DNA of 64,000 nucleotides, from assembly GCA_003223935.1 (NCBI GenBank), contig QHXQ01000038.1, positions 16,105 through 80,104 of the forward strand, in the 5' to 3' direction. Made by a program: the position numbers and the translations under genes. Shown here in pieces: positions 28,161 to 37,336 of the stretch. The notes beneath the pieces were generated by a model. That model saw only the letters and a list, made by a program, of their open reading frames with translations, searched no databases and was not told the DNA's origin. The DNA comes from Acidobacteriota bacterium. Lineage in GTDB: Bacteria; Acidobacteriota; Blastocatellia; Pyrinomonadales; Pyrinomonadaceae. The number at the start of each line of letters is the position of its first letter. The stretch's first letter is position 1.

Positions 28161-29156
28161 TCAATCTTTACGTTCCGAGACATAGCCTTCGGGATGCCTT
28201 AACCGCCAGTTCCAGTCCGATTGAATGATGGCAGCCAGATCAGGGTAGGCGGGTCGCCAACCCAAAAGCGTGCGCGCTTTCTGCGCGTCGGCAACGAGCC
28301 GAGACGGATCACCGGGACGGGGCGGTTCGAGCTTAAGCTCAATCGGCCGGCCTGTGACCTGCCGGGCCGTCTCGATCACCTCCAGCACCGAGTACCCTTG
28401 GCCGTTGCCCAGATTGATGCGTTCGGATTCGCCGCCAGCGCGCAGGTGTCTGAGCGCGAGGATATGCGCCGCGCCGAGATCGGCGACGTGTATGTAGTCG
28501 CGTATGGGCGTGCCATCGGGCGTCGGATAGTCATTACCAAAAACTGAAACTGCGGAAAGCCGTCCTTGCGCCGCCGCCAGCACGTTCGGCATGAGGTGCG
28601 TCTCCGGTTCGTGCTGCTCGCCAAGTTCACGGGTCGCGCCGCACGCATTGAAGTAGCGTAGCGCAACGAACTTCAATCCGTAGGCGCGGTCGTAGCTCTC
28701 CATGATGCGTTCCATGAAGAGCTTCGACCAGCCGTAAGGATTGGTTGGCTGCTGTGGGTGGTCTTCGGAGATCGGGATTTGCTGCGGCTCGCCATAGGTT
28801 GCGCAGGTCGAAGAGAAGACCATGCGGCGCACGCCGGCCTGCAAGAGCGAGTCGAGAAAGACGATGCCTTGTCTGACGTTGTTGTCGAAGTAGCGGGCCG
28901 GCTCTGTGACCGACTCGCCGACGTCGGCGAGCGCCGCGAAGTGGATGCACGATTCAAGATCGTGCTCACGTGCGATGCGCGCGACCAGTTCGCTGTCGCC
29001 GACGCGGCCCTGATAAAAGGGCATGTCCGCAGGGACGGCGGCGCGGTGCCCGCGTGCCAGATCATCCAAGATAACCACACGCTCGGCGCGCGCGCGCAGC
29101 AACTCCACCGTCACGCTACCGATGTAGCCGGCTCCGCCGGTCACAAGGATTGCCAT
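28161..29156 (-). CDS. galE: UDP-glucose 4-epimerase
   Basis: A 331-residue extended SDR. The NAD-binding motif TGGAGYIGS is at 6-14, [12 protein letters not shown] at ~72-83, the active-site [12 protein letters not shown] at ~114-125, and the catalytic YGWSK at ~141-145; [19 protein letters not shown] is a strong GalE signature. It interconverts UDP-glucose and UDP-galactose, giving galactose building blocks for surface polysaccharide or allowing galactose use. Directly upstream are short fragments that look like galT and galK, so it seems to be the surviving member of a Leloir operon. AAGGAG precedes the ATG. Confidence 0.93.
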   Translation of the reverse strand: MAILVTGGAGYIGSVTVELLRARAERVVILDDLARGHRAAVPADMPFYQGRVGDSELVARIAREHDLESCIHFAALADVGESVTEPARYFDNNVRQGIVFLDSLLQAGVRRMVFSSTCATYGEPQQIPISEDHPQQPTNPYGWSKLFMERIMESYDRAYGLKFVALRYFNACGATRELGEQHEPETHLMPNVLAAAQGRLSAVSVFGNDYPTPDGTPIRDYIHVADLGAAHILALRHLRAGGESERINLGNGQGYSVLEVIETARQVTGRPIELKLEPPRPGDPSRLVADAQKARTLLGWRPAYPDLAAIIQSDWNWRLRHPEGYVSERKD

Positions 29157-29193
29157 GAGGTCTCCTTACTCCATTGACTCTAATTCCATTCGT

Positions 29194-29393
29194 TCATCTG
29201 CCATCAATTTCAAACACCCGAAAGCGCTGGCACCGGGGTGAAGAACCGTCGAAGATATGCAGCCGGTAGCCGGTCTGACGCGCGTAGCTGTCGGCCAGCC
29301 TTTCGACGGTCGCATCGCGTCGGAGAGCGCCGCGATGCTGGGGCGCGTCTGCTTCGGCGCGACAAAGACTTCGTAAGCGTAGCGCGCGAAATA
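29194..29393 (-). pseudogene. Fused remnants of galT and galK-like genes
   Basis: On the minus strand, codons from 29393 read YFARYAYEVFVAPK then TRPSIAALSDAM, matching the conserved YP-YEV-(F/W)VAP block and following LSD helix of galactose-1-phosphate uridylyltransferase. A stop lies immediately upstream (29394-29402) and the match ends near 29292. From about 29320 another frame reads VERLADSYARQTGYRLHIFDGSSP and ends at 29194, resembling the C terminus of a galactokinase/GHMP sugar kinase. The order galT-galK-galE on one strand is the usual operon order. No start or complete domain remains, so it is non-functional. The GalK assignment is less sure than the GalT one. Confidence 0.6.
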
Positions 29394-29560
29394 GCTTTAA
29401 CCTTCGACAGGGTATGATACGCGGTTTGATCAGGGAAGCCGAATCAAGTATGAAACGGCCAGACGCTTGCTGAAGACGAAAGTATTGTTGGCGGCGCAAA
29501 CAAAAAAGCGCGCCGAGCGCATCTGTATAGGTAAGATTCCGTGTCAATGCTGAGCGTTGA

Positions 29561-29680
29561 GCCTTTAACAAAACGGTCTGCGCAAGCGCGCCGGGCGCAA
29601 GCGTCAGCGTCCAATTCCTGCTCGACGCCGAGCGGCGCGGCAGTTACCGCTTCTTCGTCAACATCGAGGCGTTGCCTTAA
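29561..29680 (+). pseudogene. Possible C-terminal remnant of a secreted protein
   Basis: One plus-strand frame reads AFNKTVCASAPGASVSVQF, then LLDAERRGSYRFFVNIEALP and a stop at 29678-29680. The strand-rich ending RGSYRFFVNIEALP resembles the last beta-hairpin of secreted beta-sandwich proteins. There is no start codon and a stop lies just upstream. The evidence is composition and pattern only. Together with the galT/galK fragments it makes 29157-29774 a 618-bp stretch of decayed coding sequence with no intact gene. Confidence 0.3.
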
Positions 29681-29774
29681 AGCAACCGCTATGAAGTCCG
29701 GCGCTAACGTATGGCAAACTCGCCGTGGCTTGTTTGCTCTTAACTTTCTACTCTTGATGCACATTGAATAACAT

Positions 29775-31013
29775 ATGAGGAACCGCTCTGTCTTTATTAT
29801 CAAGGGGGCTAGGAAAAGGCGGATAGCAGTAAGGCCGTCGGTAAGGCTTCTGGCTATACTCGGCGGCGTGTCGGTCGGGCTACTCATTGCGGAAGTCGGC
29901 TTGCGTGTGCTCGGCTTCAGATATCTAAATCTCTATCAGGAAGACGGGGCCGTCGGTTACGCGCTCAGGCCCGGCGCGGAAGGATGGTGGCGGGACGAAG
30001 GGGAAGCATATATTAAAATCAGCGACGACGGGTTGCGCGACCGCGAACACTCGAAGGTGAAGCCGCCCGATACGTTGCGAGTCGCCGTGCTCGGCGACTC
30101 GTACGCGGAGGCGTTGCAGGTGCCGATGGAAGCGGCCTTCTGGGCCGTCGCGGAACAGAGGCTACAGGGTTGCGAGGCGCTTGGCGGGCGGAGAGTGGAG
30201 GTGATTAATTTCGGGGTCTCCGGTTTTTCGACGGCGCGCGAGCTGATAACTTTGCGCCGTCGCGTCTGGCAATACTCCCCGGATGTCGTCGTGCTCCTTA
30301 TGACGACCGGTAATGACGTCAGAGACAATTCACAACTCCTCAGCCGCGAGTATGCTGGCCTCCCGCTACCGTATTTCGTCTATGAAAATGGCGCGTTGGT
30401 ACTAGACGATTCTCTGTTAAAGAGGCGCAACGAGTCGTTGTGGTTTCGTTTGCAGGAGTCGTTTTGGGGAAATTCGCTGCACTGGCTGCGGCAGCACGTG
30501 CGGCTGATTGGTCTCGTTGACAAGGCGCGCGCGGCCTTTCAGATTTACAAGCTCAGACGCAAAAATGTCCCGACCGGCGCGGGCGACGAACCCGGCATAG
30601 ACGCAAAGGTTTACCTCGAACCGGCAGACCCGGCTTGGGCCGACGCATGGAGCGTGACGGAAGGGCTTATGCTACTGATGCGTGATGAGGTTAAATCACA
30701 CGGGGCGAAGTTCTTGCTCGTGACTGGCAGCAACGGCATTCAGGTCTATCCCAACCCATCAAACCGCCAAGTTTTCATGCGAAACTTAGGGGCCGACGAT
30801 CTGTTCTATCCCGACCGCAGGATCAAGTCTTTAGGAGCGCGGGAGGGGATTGAAGTGCTGAATTTAGCCCCGACCCTGCAAGAGTACGCCGACCGGAACA
30901 AGGCTTTCCTTCATGGCACGGACGGGTTCGGACACTGGAACGCGCTAGGCCACCGATTGGTGGGCGACTTAATTGCCGAAAGACTCTGTGAGACAATCGC
31001 AGCAAACAGATAG
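29775..31013 (+). CDS. SGNH/GDSL hydrolase-like membrane-anchored protein
   Basis: A 412-residue protein with an N-terminal signal anchor (LLAILGGVSVGLLIAEVGLRVLGF, ~25-48) and an SGNH-hydrolase domain. The nucleophile block is LRVAVLGDSYAEALQVP (Ser at ~109), the Gly block is INFGVSGFSTARELI (~145), the Asn block is LMTTGNDVRDN (~178) and the catalytic His is likely in GHWNALGHRLVGDLIAE (~388). Such proteins often de-O-acetylate or acyl-transfer on polysaccharides. It is the first gene of the polysaccharide cluster, and its end overlaps the following membrane-protein gene by about 26-41 bp. The substrate is inferred from context only. Confidence 0.82.
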   Translation: MRNRSVFIIKGARKRRIAVRPSVRLLAILGGVSVGLLIAEVGLRVLGFRYLNLYQEDGAVGYALRPGAEGWWRDEGEAYIKISDDGLRDREHSKVKPPDTLRVAVLGDSYAEALQVPMEAAFWAVAEQRLQGCEALGGRRVEVINFGVSGFSTARELITLRRRVWQYSPDVVVLLMTTGNDVRDNSQLLSREYAGLPLPYFVYENGALVLDDSLLKRRNESLWFRLQESFWGNSLHWLRQHVRLIGLVDKARAAFQIYKLRRKNVPTGAGDEPGIDAKVYLEPADPAWADAWSVTEGLMLLMRDEVKSHGAKFLLVTGSNGIQVYPNPSNRQVFMRNLGADDLFYPDRRIKSLGAREGIEVLNLAPTLQEYADRNKAFLHGTDGFGHWNALGHRLVGDLIAERLCETIAANR

Positions 31014-32424
31014 CCGGTCGGAGGAAGCCCCTTCGGCAGAGGGGGTCGCGGAGACCGGTGCGTGGCGTAGTCCCGCGCGTTTACTATGTGCCGCGGCGAT
31101 TCTGCATCTGGCGCTGTCCGTCACCATCTACGGACTCGGACGGTATGCGCTCTTCCCCGACACGTTCGACAGTAACGGGGTCGCAGTGGCCTTCGCCTCG
31201 GACGGCGTGCGGTATCGCGCCGCCGCCGCCGCTTTGAGTGCGGCTCTCAGGGGGGGAGAGATTCGCTATTGGACCGGCGCGGATCATCCGTTTCACGTCA
31301 AGCTTTATTCCGTCTGCTTCGCCCTCTTCGGGCCATGGTTAGGCTATAACGTCGTCGGGGCCGAGCCGCTCAATATTTTATTTTACCTCGCTAGTCTGGT
31401 CCTGATCTTCAGGCTCGGGCGGGAAGTCTTCAACCGGCGCGCGGGCCTGTTGGCCGCAGGTGCGGTCGCGCTCTGGTCGTCGTTCCTGCTCCACACAACC
31501 CAGTTTCTAAAAGACCCGTTATTCGTGTTGGGGACGTTGGCGCTCATCCTCATCATCGTGCGCTGGCTGACGAGAACCTATTCGTGGGCGGAGGCTTTAC
31601 TGACAGGGGCCGCGGGCGGACTTATAGCAACCGCGCTCTGGCTCACGCGCGCAGACATGGGGGAGATGTTGGTCGCGACCGTGCTGCTCGGCGCGGTGCT
31701 GCTTGTCGCCCGGCAGCTTTGGGAGAGGCGAGCATGGACGACAAACTCGGCCGGAATGGCGCTGCTCGTCGCGGTGACGGTGAGCGTGCCGCTGATCATG
31801 CCGCATGCGCTTGAACTCGGCCGCTCTCCTTCCTCCGCAAGGGCGTCGGCCGAGCGGGAAGCTCTTCGTCGGGTCGCGGACGAAGAGGCCACACCCACGA
31901 CTCAGCAAGAAGCGCCGCAGACGCACCTCTGGTCAAGGGTGGCGGCGCACGTCGGGGATGTGCGGCGCAGGTTTATCGAGATGTGCCCGAACGCGGGGTC
32001 GAACATTGATGACGACGTGCAGTTTAAGGGCATGGCCGACCTCGTGCGCTACCTCCCGCGCGCCGCGGTGGTCGGTTTCTTTGCGCCGTTCCCCGACATG
32101 TGGCTCGCTTCGGGGAAGCAGGTCGGAGCGACGGGGAGGCTGCTCGGCGGTCTGGAGAGCTTAGCCATGTACGCGGTCGAAGGCTTGGCGCTCCTCGGGC
32201 TGTGGCGAGGGCGGCGGCGGCTCTCCGTCTGGCTGCTGTTGTCAGTGGCGGCGACGGGCATGACCGCGCTCGGCCTCGTGGTGGTCAACGTCGGCACGCT
32301 GTACCGCCTGCGCTATGTGTTCCTAATACTTTTAATCATCATCGCCGCGGAGGGGGCGGCGCATATCCGCGAGGTGCTAGCGAAGAAGGCGCGAGAGGTT
32401 AGAGAAAGAGACGTGGCGGGGTGA
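30988..32424 (+). CDS. GT39/ArnT-like polytopic membrane glycosyltransferase
   Basis: A membrane protein of about 478 residues with some ten hydrophobic segments (LLCAAAILHLALSVTIYGLG, EPLNILFYLASLVLIFRLG, LLAAGAVALWSSFLLH, FVLGTLALILIIVRWL, MLVATVLLGAVLLVA and others). The layout, an N-terminal loop with Asp residues (PDTFDSNG) after the first helix then clustered helices, is that of PMT/ArnT-like GT-C enzymes that move sugars from polyprenyl-phosphate donors. Start choice is uncertain: TTG at 30973 or GTG at 30988, both overlapping the previous gene; GTG is used here. Its stop overlaps the flippase start by 4 bp (GTGA). Confidence 0.7.
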   Translation: MRQSQQTDSRSEEAPSAEGVAETGAWRSPARLLCAAAILHLALSVTIYGLGRYALFPDTFDSNGVAVAFASDGVRYRAAAAALSAALRGGEIRYWTGADHPFHVKLYSVCFALFGPWLGYNVVGAEPLNILFYLASLVLIFRLGREVFNRRAGLLAAGAVALWSSFLLHTTQFLKDPLFVLGTLALILIIVRWLTRTYSWAEALLTGAAGGLIATALWLTRADMGEMLVATVLLGAVLLVARQLWERRAWTTNSAGMALLVAVTVSVPLIMPHALELGRSPSSARASAEREALRRVADEEATPTTQQEAPQTHLWSRVAAHVGDVRRRFIEMCPNAGSNIDDDVQFKGMADLVRYLPRAAVVGFFAPFPDMWLASGKQVGATGRLLGGLESLAMYAVEGLALLGLWRGRRRLSVWLLLSVAATGMTALGLVVVNVGTLYRLRYVFLILLIIIAAEGAAHIREVLAKKAREVRERDVAG

Positions 32425-33794
32425 AATTCTCGATGCACGCGCAGGATTGGCCGGTATGGCATCGGTTCAGGCGCAACCTCTCGATCAGCCTGCTCGGCTC
32501 GGGTCTCTCGCTGGCGCTTAAACTTGTCCAGACCGCGCTCCTGACCAGAGTGTTGCGGCTAGACGATTTCGGGCGGGTGCTCATCGTCCTCAACCTCTTC
32601 GTCTTCCTTGAGGCGTTCGTTGGGTTGCGCGTGAGCGACGTAATGTTTCGCTTCTTCCAACCGCTCAAGGCGCAAAGGGACGCGCGCGCGCTTCAGGGGT
32701 TGCTGCTCTTGTGTCTGGGACTCAGTCTGGCTGCCGGCCTATTGATCGGCGGCGGCGCGTTCGGCTTATCGCCGTGGCTGGCGGAACGCTTCTATCATAG
32801 CCCTGAGATCGCGCCCCTCTTTAAGATTTACGGCTGTACCGTACTCGTCTCGGCCTTCCGCGAAGTCTATGAACCAATTTTGCGGGTATATGATCGCTTC
32901 CCTTCCATCGTAGTGCCGCAGGTGGCGGGTGCGCTGACCACGCTCACGCTTCTCGCCGCCTACTTCGCAGTGGCTGACGGTTACGACCTGAGGGCCGTCG
33001 TCGCGGCATTTACAGTCGGCGCTTTAGTCCAGACCGTGCCGCCGCTCATGCTGGCGTTGCGTCTGGTGAAACCATTCTTGTCGGGGATTAAAGTGAAGGC
33101 CGCGGCGCGAAGCTTAAACAGATACCGGCCCGAGCTGCTCAGATGTCTGTTCCACAGTAACCTCTCCGGGTATCTGAAATTCGCCATCAACCCCGGTGAC
33201 GTCTTCTTACTGGGTCTCTTCTCCACGCCGGCGCAAGTCGCCCTGTACGGTCTGGCCAGACAACTCACGGCCCCGCTGGCGCTGTTGCAAACCAACGCCC
33301 AGACCGCCGTCGCGCCGGAAGTGGTTTCGCTTATAGCCACGGGGAAGTTCGCGCAGCTCAGACGACTGGTCAGTCGCTACGTCGTGTCTGCGTCCGTCCT
33401 GAGCGGCCTGGCGGTGGCAGGCGGCCTGCTGCTCGGGCGAGTATTTATCTCGTGGCTCGCCCGACCGGAATACTTAGCGGCCGCGCCAGTCTTTTACGCG
33501 CTGCTGGTCGTCGCTGCGCTCATGCTGGTCGGCGTCGTGTTCCGCCCCCTCTCGGTTGGCTTAGACTTGCTGAGATGGTACAACCTTGGGTTGCTATTTA
33601 GCGCCGCCGTCGTCTTTGTTTTCGTCGCCGCCGGCAAGTTGGACGCCATGGGCATGGCCTACGCACAGTTGGCCGGGGCGTTGATACTCCGGTTCCTCTG
33701 TAACGTGCCGGTGTGGGTGCGGCTGAATGCTCTGATAGTAAACCCGCAGGGGCGGACGGAGGCGACGGCGGGGGGTGCATGGCCAGAAAAGTAG
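32421..33794 (+). CDS. Polysaccharide/oligosaccharide flippase (Wzx-like, MOP superfamily)
   Basis: A 457-residue polytopic protein with about 12-14 transmembrane segments. The N terminus (RRNLSISLLGSGLSLALKLVQTALLTRVL, in two halves of the first helix) and the DDFGRVLIVLNLFVFLEAFVGL segment match the MOP-type flippase pattern. It is expected to flip lipid-linked repeat units across the inner membrane. The GTG start overlaps the preceding TGA, so translation is coupled; an ATG four codons later is an alternative. The next gene starts 3 bp after its stop. Confidence 0.85.
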   Translation: MKFSMHAQDWPVWHRFRRNLSISLLGSGLSLALKLVQTALLTRVLRLDDFGRVLIVLNLFVFLEAFVGLRVSDVMFRFFQPLKAQRDARALQGLLLLCLGLSLAAGLLIGGGAFGLSPWLAERFYHSPEIAPLFKIYGCTVLVSAFREVYEPILRVYDRFPSIVVPQVAGALTTLTLLAAYFAVADGYDLRAVVAAFTVGALVQTVPPLMLALRLVKPFLSGIKVKAAARSLNRYRPELLRCLFHSNLSGYLKFAINPGDVFLLGLFSTPAQVALYGLARQLTAPLALLQTNAQTAVAPEVVSLIATGKFAQLRRLVSRYVVSASVLSGLAVAGGLLLGRVFISWLARPEYLAAAPVFYALLVVAALMLVGVVFRPLSVGLDLLRWYNLGLLFSAAVVFVFVAAGKLDAMGMAYAQLAGALILRFLCNVPVWVRLNALIVNPQGRTEATAGGAWPEK

Positions 33795-33797
33795 CGC

Positions 33798-34880
33798 ATG
33801 CGGATTCACCACTTCTATCCGAAGACCCGCAACGTCGGCGACCACTTCGTACAGAGGGGCATCGAGCGGATGATCCGCGAGATTGTTCCCCGCGCCGCCT
33901 TCGATCTCTTCAACGTGAACAGTAGGGGCGATGACGAGATCGGCTACGGCCTGACTCGCTCGACCATCGAGCGCGCCAACAGGGAGGCGGAGCTTGTGAT
34001 CGTCGGTGGCTCGAACCTCTACGAGGGCAGTTACCGCTGGCGCTGGGGCGTACACCTTGAACCGGACGCCCTCAATGATTTGCATGTGCCGCTGTTTCTC
34101 GTCGGGGTCGGCACGGGTTCGAGTTTCCTTTCCCGCCCGCACAGGCCGTCGGCGCGCGCGAAGAGCGAGATCAGGTTACTTAACGACCGCGCGGCCTTTT
34201 CCGGCACCAGAGACGTGCTCACGCGAGACTGGCTGCACAAGTTCGGCATCGTCAAAGCGGAGTTGATGGGCGACCCGGCGACTTTCATCTTCAACCACCC
34301 GGCGCGCCTCGGCAGGGGCGGCAGGCACATTCTGATTAACACGCCGCCCGTTAGATTCTGGGCGAGCAAGAGCCGTTTCTGGCAGGTGCGCCTGCGCGGG
34401 CGCGCGATGTTCTGCGCCGCAGTCTCGCTGGCGCGGACGCTCCGCGAAAGGGGGCACGAGGTCGTGGTGGTGTGCAACGACCCGGCAGACTTGAACCTCG
34501 CACATCGTTTGTTTGGCGAATGGTTCGCCGAAGGGATCGTCTGCCCGCGAAGCCCCGACGAGTATTTCCGGCTCCTATCCGGGTCACGCGCCGTGGTGAC
34601 GGGGCGCTTACACACGGCGGTCGTGTCTTTCTCTCTGGGTATCCCTTTCGTGCTGCTTGATGCCGACCAGCGCACGCGCGGGTTCGTCGAAACTTATCAA
34701 TTGGGCGACTGGTCTGTGTCTCCTTCGCGCGGCGACTTCGAAGCATGTCTTAAGGAGCGTACCGACCGTCTGCTGAGCGATGATGCGCTGAGGCCGTGGG
34801 CACTTCTCGTTCAGAAAAGAGACCGCATGTACGAGCGCAGCATGAGCCTGCTGAGAAGCGCACTGGGCCGCATCAACTGA
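33798..34880 (+). CDS. Polysaccharide pyruvyl transferase family protein
   Basis: A 360-residue cytoplasmic enzyme. The N-terminal half has RNVGDHFVQRGIERMI and the VIVGGSNLYEGSYRW block typical of the family's first Rossmann-like domain; the second has HILINTPPVRFWA and the hallmark VTGRLHTAVVSFSLGIPFVLLD (~270-290, quoted in part: GRLHTAVVSFSLGIP). Members add a pyruvate ketal from PEP to sugars of exopolysaccharides, or act as related transferases. It lies in a tight run with the flippase and a glycosyltransferase, so it probably decorates the same glycan with negatively charged pyruvate. Confidence 0.85.
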   Translation: MRIHHFYPKTRNVGDHFVQRGIERMIREIVPRAAFDLFNVNSRGDDEIGYGLTRSTIERANREAELVIVGGSNLYEGSYRWRWGVHLEPDALNDLHVPLFLVGVGTGSSFLSRPHRPSARAKSEIRLLNDRAAFSGTRDVLTRDWLHKFGIVKAELMGDPATFIFNHPARLGRGGRHILINTPPVRFWASKSRFWQVRLRGRAMFCAAVSLARTLRERGHEVVVVCNDPADLNLAHRLFGEWFAEGIVCPRSPDEYFRLLSGSRAVVTGRLHTAVVSFSLGIPFVLLDADQRTRGFVETYQLGDWSVSPSRGDFEACLKERTDRLLSDDALRPWALLVQKRDRMYERSMSLLRSALGRIN

Positions 34881-35007
34881 GTTGAGTTCGCTCCCGGCGC
34901 TGCCGCCGACAGGCGCGCACGAGCATACACAGAGTCCGGCGGCTGGTAGTTGACATTGACTCGTCGGCAGTTATTCTTATCCCGATAGATTCAGCTTAAG
35001 GGGGAAG

Positions 35008-36279
35008 ATGACTATCGCGCCATCGCACGACCCTTACGTCGCCACGGGAAGACCACAGCCGGATGCTAAGTTAACCATCTCACGGCCAACGGGCACCAAG
35101 CCTGTTAGAGTGATGTACGTCATCAGCGACCTGTCTATCGGCGGGGCTGAGATGATGCTCTACAAGCTGCTCGCCGAAACCGACCGTACACGCTTTGAAC
35201 CAGCCGTGGTCTCATTAATGGATGGAGGGGCGCTACGCGAACGCATTGAAGCCCTCGGGATCGCAGTGCATACAGTGGGGGTCAGACCCGCGTGGCCGAC
35301 GCCGCTGGATTTGTGGCGTCTCGTCCGGCTGACGCGCCGGCTCCGGCCCCGTCTGATCGTCGGCTGGATGTATCACAGTTGCCTCGCCGTGCAGCTCGCC
35401 AGTTTTTTTTCGTCTCGGCTGGCGACCGTGTTATGGAGCATCCACTATTCGATCAGTGCGCTCGCCGAGGAGAAGTGGCTCACCGGCGCAGTCATCAAGG
35501 CGTGCGCGTTTCTTTCCGGGCTGCCGGATAAGATTATTTTCGTTTCTCGCGACGGCCAGACGAAGCACAGGCCGTTGGGGTTCAGCACCGAGAACAGTTG
35601 CGTGATTCCGAACGGCATTGACGTTAACACGTTCGCGCCTTCGCCCGAGGCGTGGGCTTCGGTGCGGTCGGAACTCGGGTTGCCCAGCGGCACCCTCATC
35701 ATCGGGATGATGAGCCGCTATCACCCGATGAAAGATCACGCCAACTTCCTACGGGCTGCCGCATTGGTAGCGAAAACGCACCCGGAGACACACTTCCTGC
35801 TCGTCGGGCGCGCGGTCGATAGCAGCAATCAGGAACTGCGCCGATTGATTCATGAACTGGGGCTTGCGCACCGGACGCACCTGTTGGGAGAGCGCCACGA
35901 CGTCCCGCGCCTCACTGCCGCGCTAGACATCTTCTCCCTCTCTTCCTACTGCGAGAGCTTTCCGACCGTCATCGGCGAGGCGATGGCCTGCGCCGTGCCC
36001 TGCGTCGTTACGGATGTGGGCGACGCGGCATGGATCGTGGGCGACACGGGGCGCATCGTGCCGCCACGCGACCCCGTCGCGCTGGCCCGTGCGTGGGCGG
36101 AGATGATCAAACTCGGCGCGGAAAGGCGCGCGGCGCTGGGGCGCACGGCCCTTTCGAGGGTGAGTGAACTCTTCCCCATAAAATCGGTCGTGCACCATTA
36201 CGAGACCTTGTACGAGACTGTGCTCGCCGGACGAATGCCAGAGTCCGCCGCGCCGGTCGTCGCCTATCAAAGAGATTGA
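35008..36279 (+). CDS. Glycosyltransferase family 4 protein
   Basis: A 423-residue GT-B enzyme. The N-terminal domain begins VRVMYVISDLSIGGAEMML, the classic GT4 donor/acceptor loop; the C-terminal domain has CVIPNGIDVNTF (~200), IGMMSRYHPMKDHANFLRAA (~232), LGERHDVPRL and the nucleotide-sugar E-x7-E motif SYCESFPTVIGEAMACAVP (~315). It uses an activated sugar and builds the glycan on the cytoplasmic face. A 127-bp gap precedes it without clear signals; GGGGGAAG lies upstream of the ATG. The oxygenase-like gene starts 1 bp after its stop. Confidence 0.9.
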   Translation: MTIAPSHDPYVATGRPQPDAKLTISRPTGTKPVRVMYVISDLSIGGAEMMLYKLLAETDRTRFEPAVVSLMDGGALRERIEALGIAVHTVGVRPAWPTPLDLWRLVRLTRRLRPRLIVGWMYHSCLAVQLASFFSSRLATVLWSIHYSISALAEEKWLTGAVIKACAFLSGLPDKIIFVSRDGQTKHRPLGFSTENSCVIPNGIDVNTFAPSPEAWASVRSELGLPSGTLIIGMMSRYHPMKDHANFLRAAALVAKTHPETHFLLVGRAVDSSNQELRRLIHELGLAHRTHLLGERHDVPRLTAALDIFSLSSYCESFPTVIGEAMACAVPCVVTDVGDAAWIVGDTGRIVPPRDPVALARAWAEMIKLGAERRAALGRTALSRVSELFPIKSVVHHYETLYETVLAGRMPESAAPVVAYQRD

Positions 36280-36280
36280 C

Positions 36281-37096
36281 ATGACTACGACCTACGGCTC
36301 GCTCACGCCTGCGACGAATATCTGTGAGTTGGCGCTCCTCGACGTTAAAGCGGAGCCATTCCCGCACGTGGCTCACGAACGCTTCATTGACCGGGAGCAT
36401 TACCGGCAGTTGTGCCGGACGTTCCCAACCTGCCCCCCCGCCACCAGCCCCACAGGCTTCTCACTCTACTGGGGCGACGAGGGCTACCAACGCCTGCTCG
36501 ACGAACAACCCGCGTGGCAGGCCCTGTTCGACACCTTTCACAGTCAGACGTTCATCGAATGGGGTAAGGAGCAGTTCGCGGAGGTCTGGCAGCGCGCGGG
36601 CTGTAAGCTCGATCTGTCCGAGGCGCGTTACGTCCCCTATCGCGAAGACCGCGTTGATAAGGAGCGGGCGACGCTGCGCAAAATCGAACACGACCCGCAC
36701 GAGTTGTGGGTTCGTATGGACATACATCAAGGCCGCATCGGGTACTTCAGGCCCGTCCATCTTGACCACGCGCGCCGCCTCATCTCTATGCTCATATACA
36801 TGTGCGACCATACAGAGAACTGGATGGTCGGGGGCGAGTTGTTTCTGCACGGAGCCGACGCGCACATTCATCACCGAGTTCCCACGCGTATCGCGCCACG
36901 GCACAACCTGATGGTCGCCTTCCCTTGCATGAACGGCTCGCATCATTCCGTGTCGAAAATCACTGCTACTTCGGCCCCGCGCAATTACATTCAAGTGCAC
37001 ATCTCAAGCTCCGTGGACGTCTGGCCGCGCGAAGAGACTCCCCGGCATTGGCGTAGGGTACTCTCATCCTTAAAGCGCCGCCTCGAAGATGGCTAG
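36281..37096 (+). CDS. 2OG-Fe(II) oxygenase-like protein
   Basis: A 271-residue protein with the double-stranded beta-helix pattern of prolyl-4-hydroxylase-like oxygenases. The metal triad is readable as the H-x-D of VHLDHARR (~161-163) and the distal His in MNGSHHSVSKI (~223), between them RLISMLIYMCDHTENWMVGGE with the GG-E-L turn typical of the family. It starts one base after the glycosyltransferase stop and closes the cluster. Similar proteins occur at the ends of polysaccharide loci and may hydroxylate sugars or proteins; the substrate is not known. Confidence 0.7.
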   Translation: MTTTYGSLTPATNICELALLDVKAEPFPHVAHERFIDREHYRQLCRTFPTCPPATSPTGFSLYWGDEGYQRLLDEQPAWQALFDTFHSQTFIEWGKEQFAEVWQRAGCKLDLSEARYVPYREDRVDKERATLRKIEHDPHELWVRMDIHQGRIGYFRPVHLDHARRLISMLIYMCDHTENWMVGGELFLHGADAHIHHRVPTRIAPRHNLMVAFPCMNGSHHSVSKITATSAPRNYIQVHISSSVDVWPREETPRHWRRVLSSLKRRLEDG

Positions 37097-37336
37097 GGCA
37101 AATGACTTGGCCGCGGCGCGAGTGAAACGGTATGAGCGTTAAGCGTACCGCCTTCTGCGCCGGGCGGCGTGCTCGCCACTTCATTGCGGAACGTATTGGG
37201 ATCAATGCTGACTTACATACGTGAGGTGAGCAAGATAACCGACACAATGACAAATCAAGCGCACGCCAATGCGACCGCGTAGCGCAGCACGTCACCGGCT
37301 TCGTCTGAACTAACCAGCCCAGACTTCACATCACGC

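Noticed and set aside
37132..37224. 30-codon frame (MSVKRTAFCAG...) after the polysaccharide cluster
   Set aside because: No ribosome site and it spans a degenerate GC-rich repeat; treated as intergenic.
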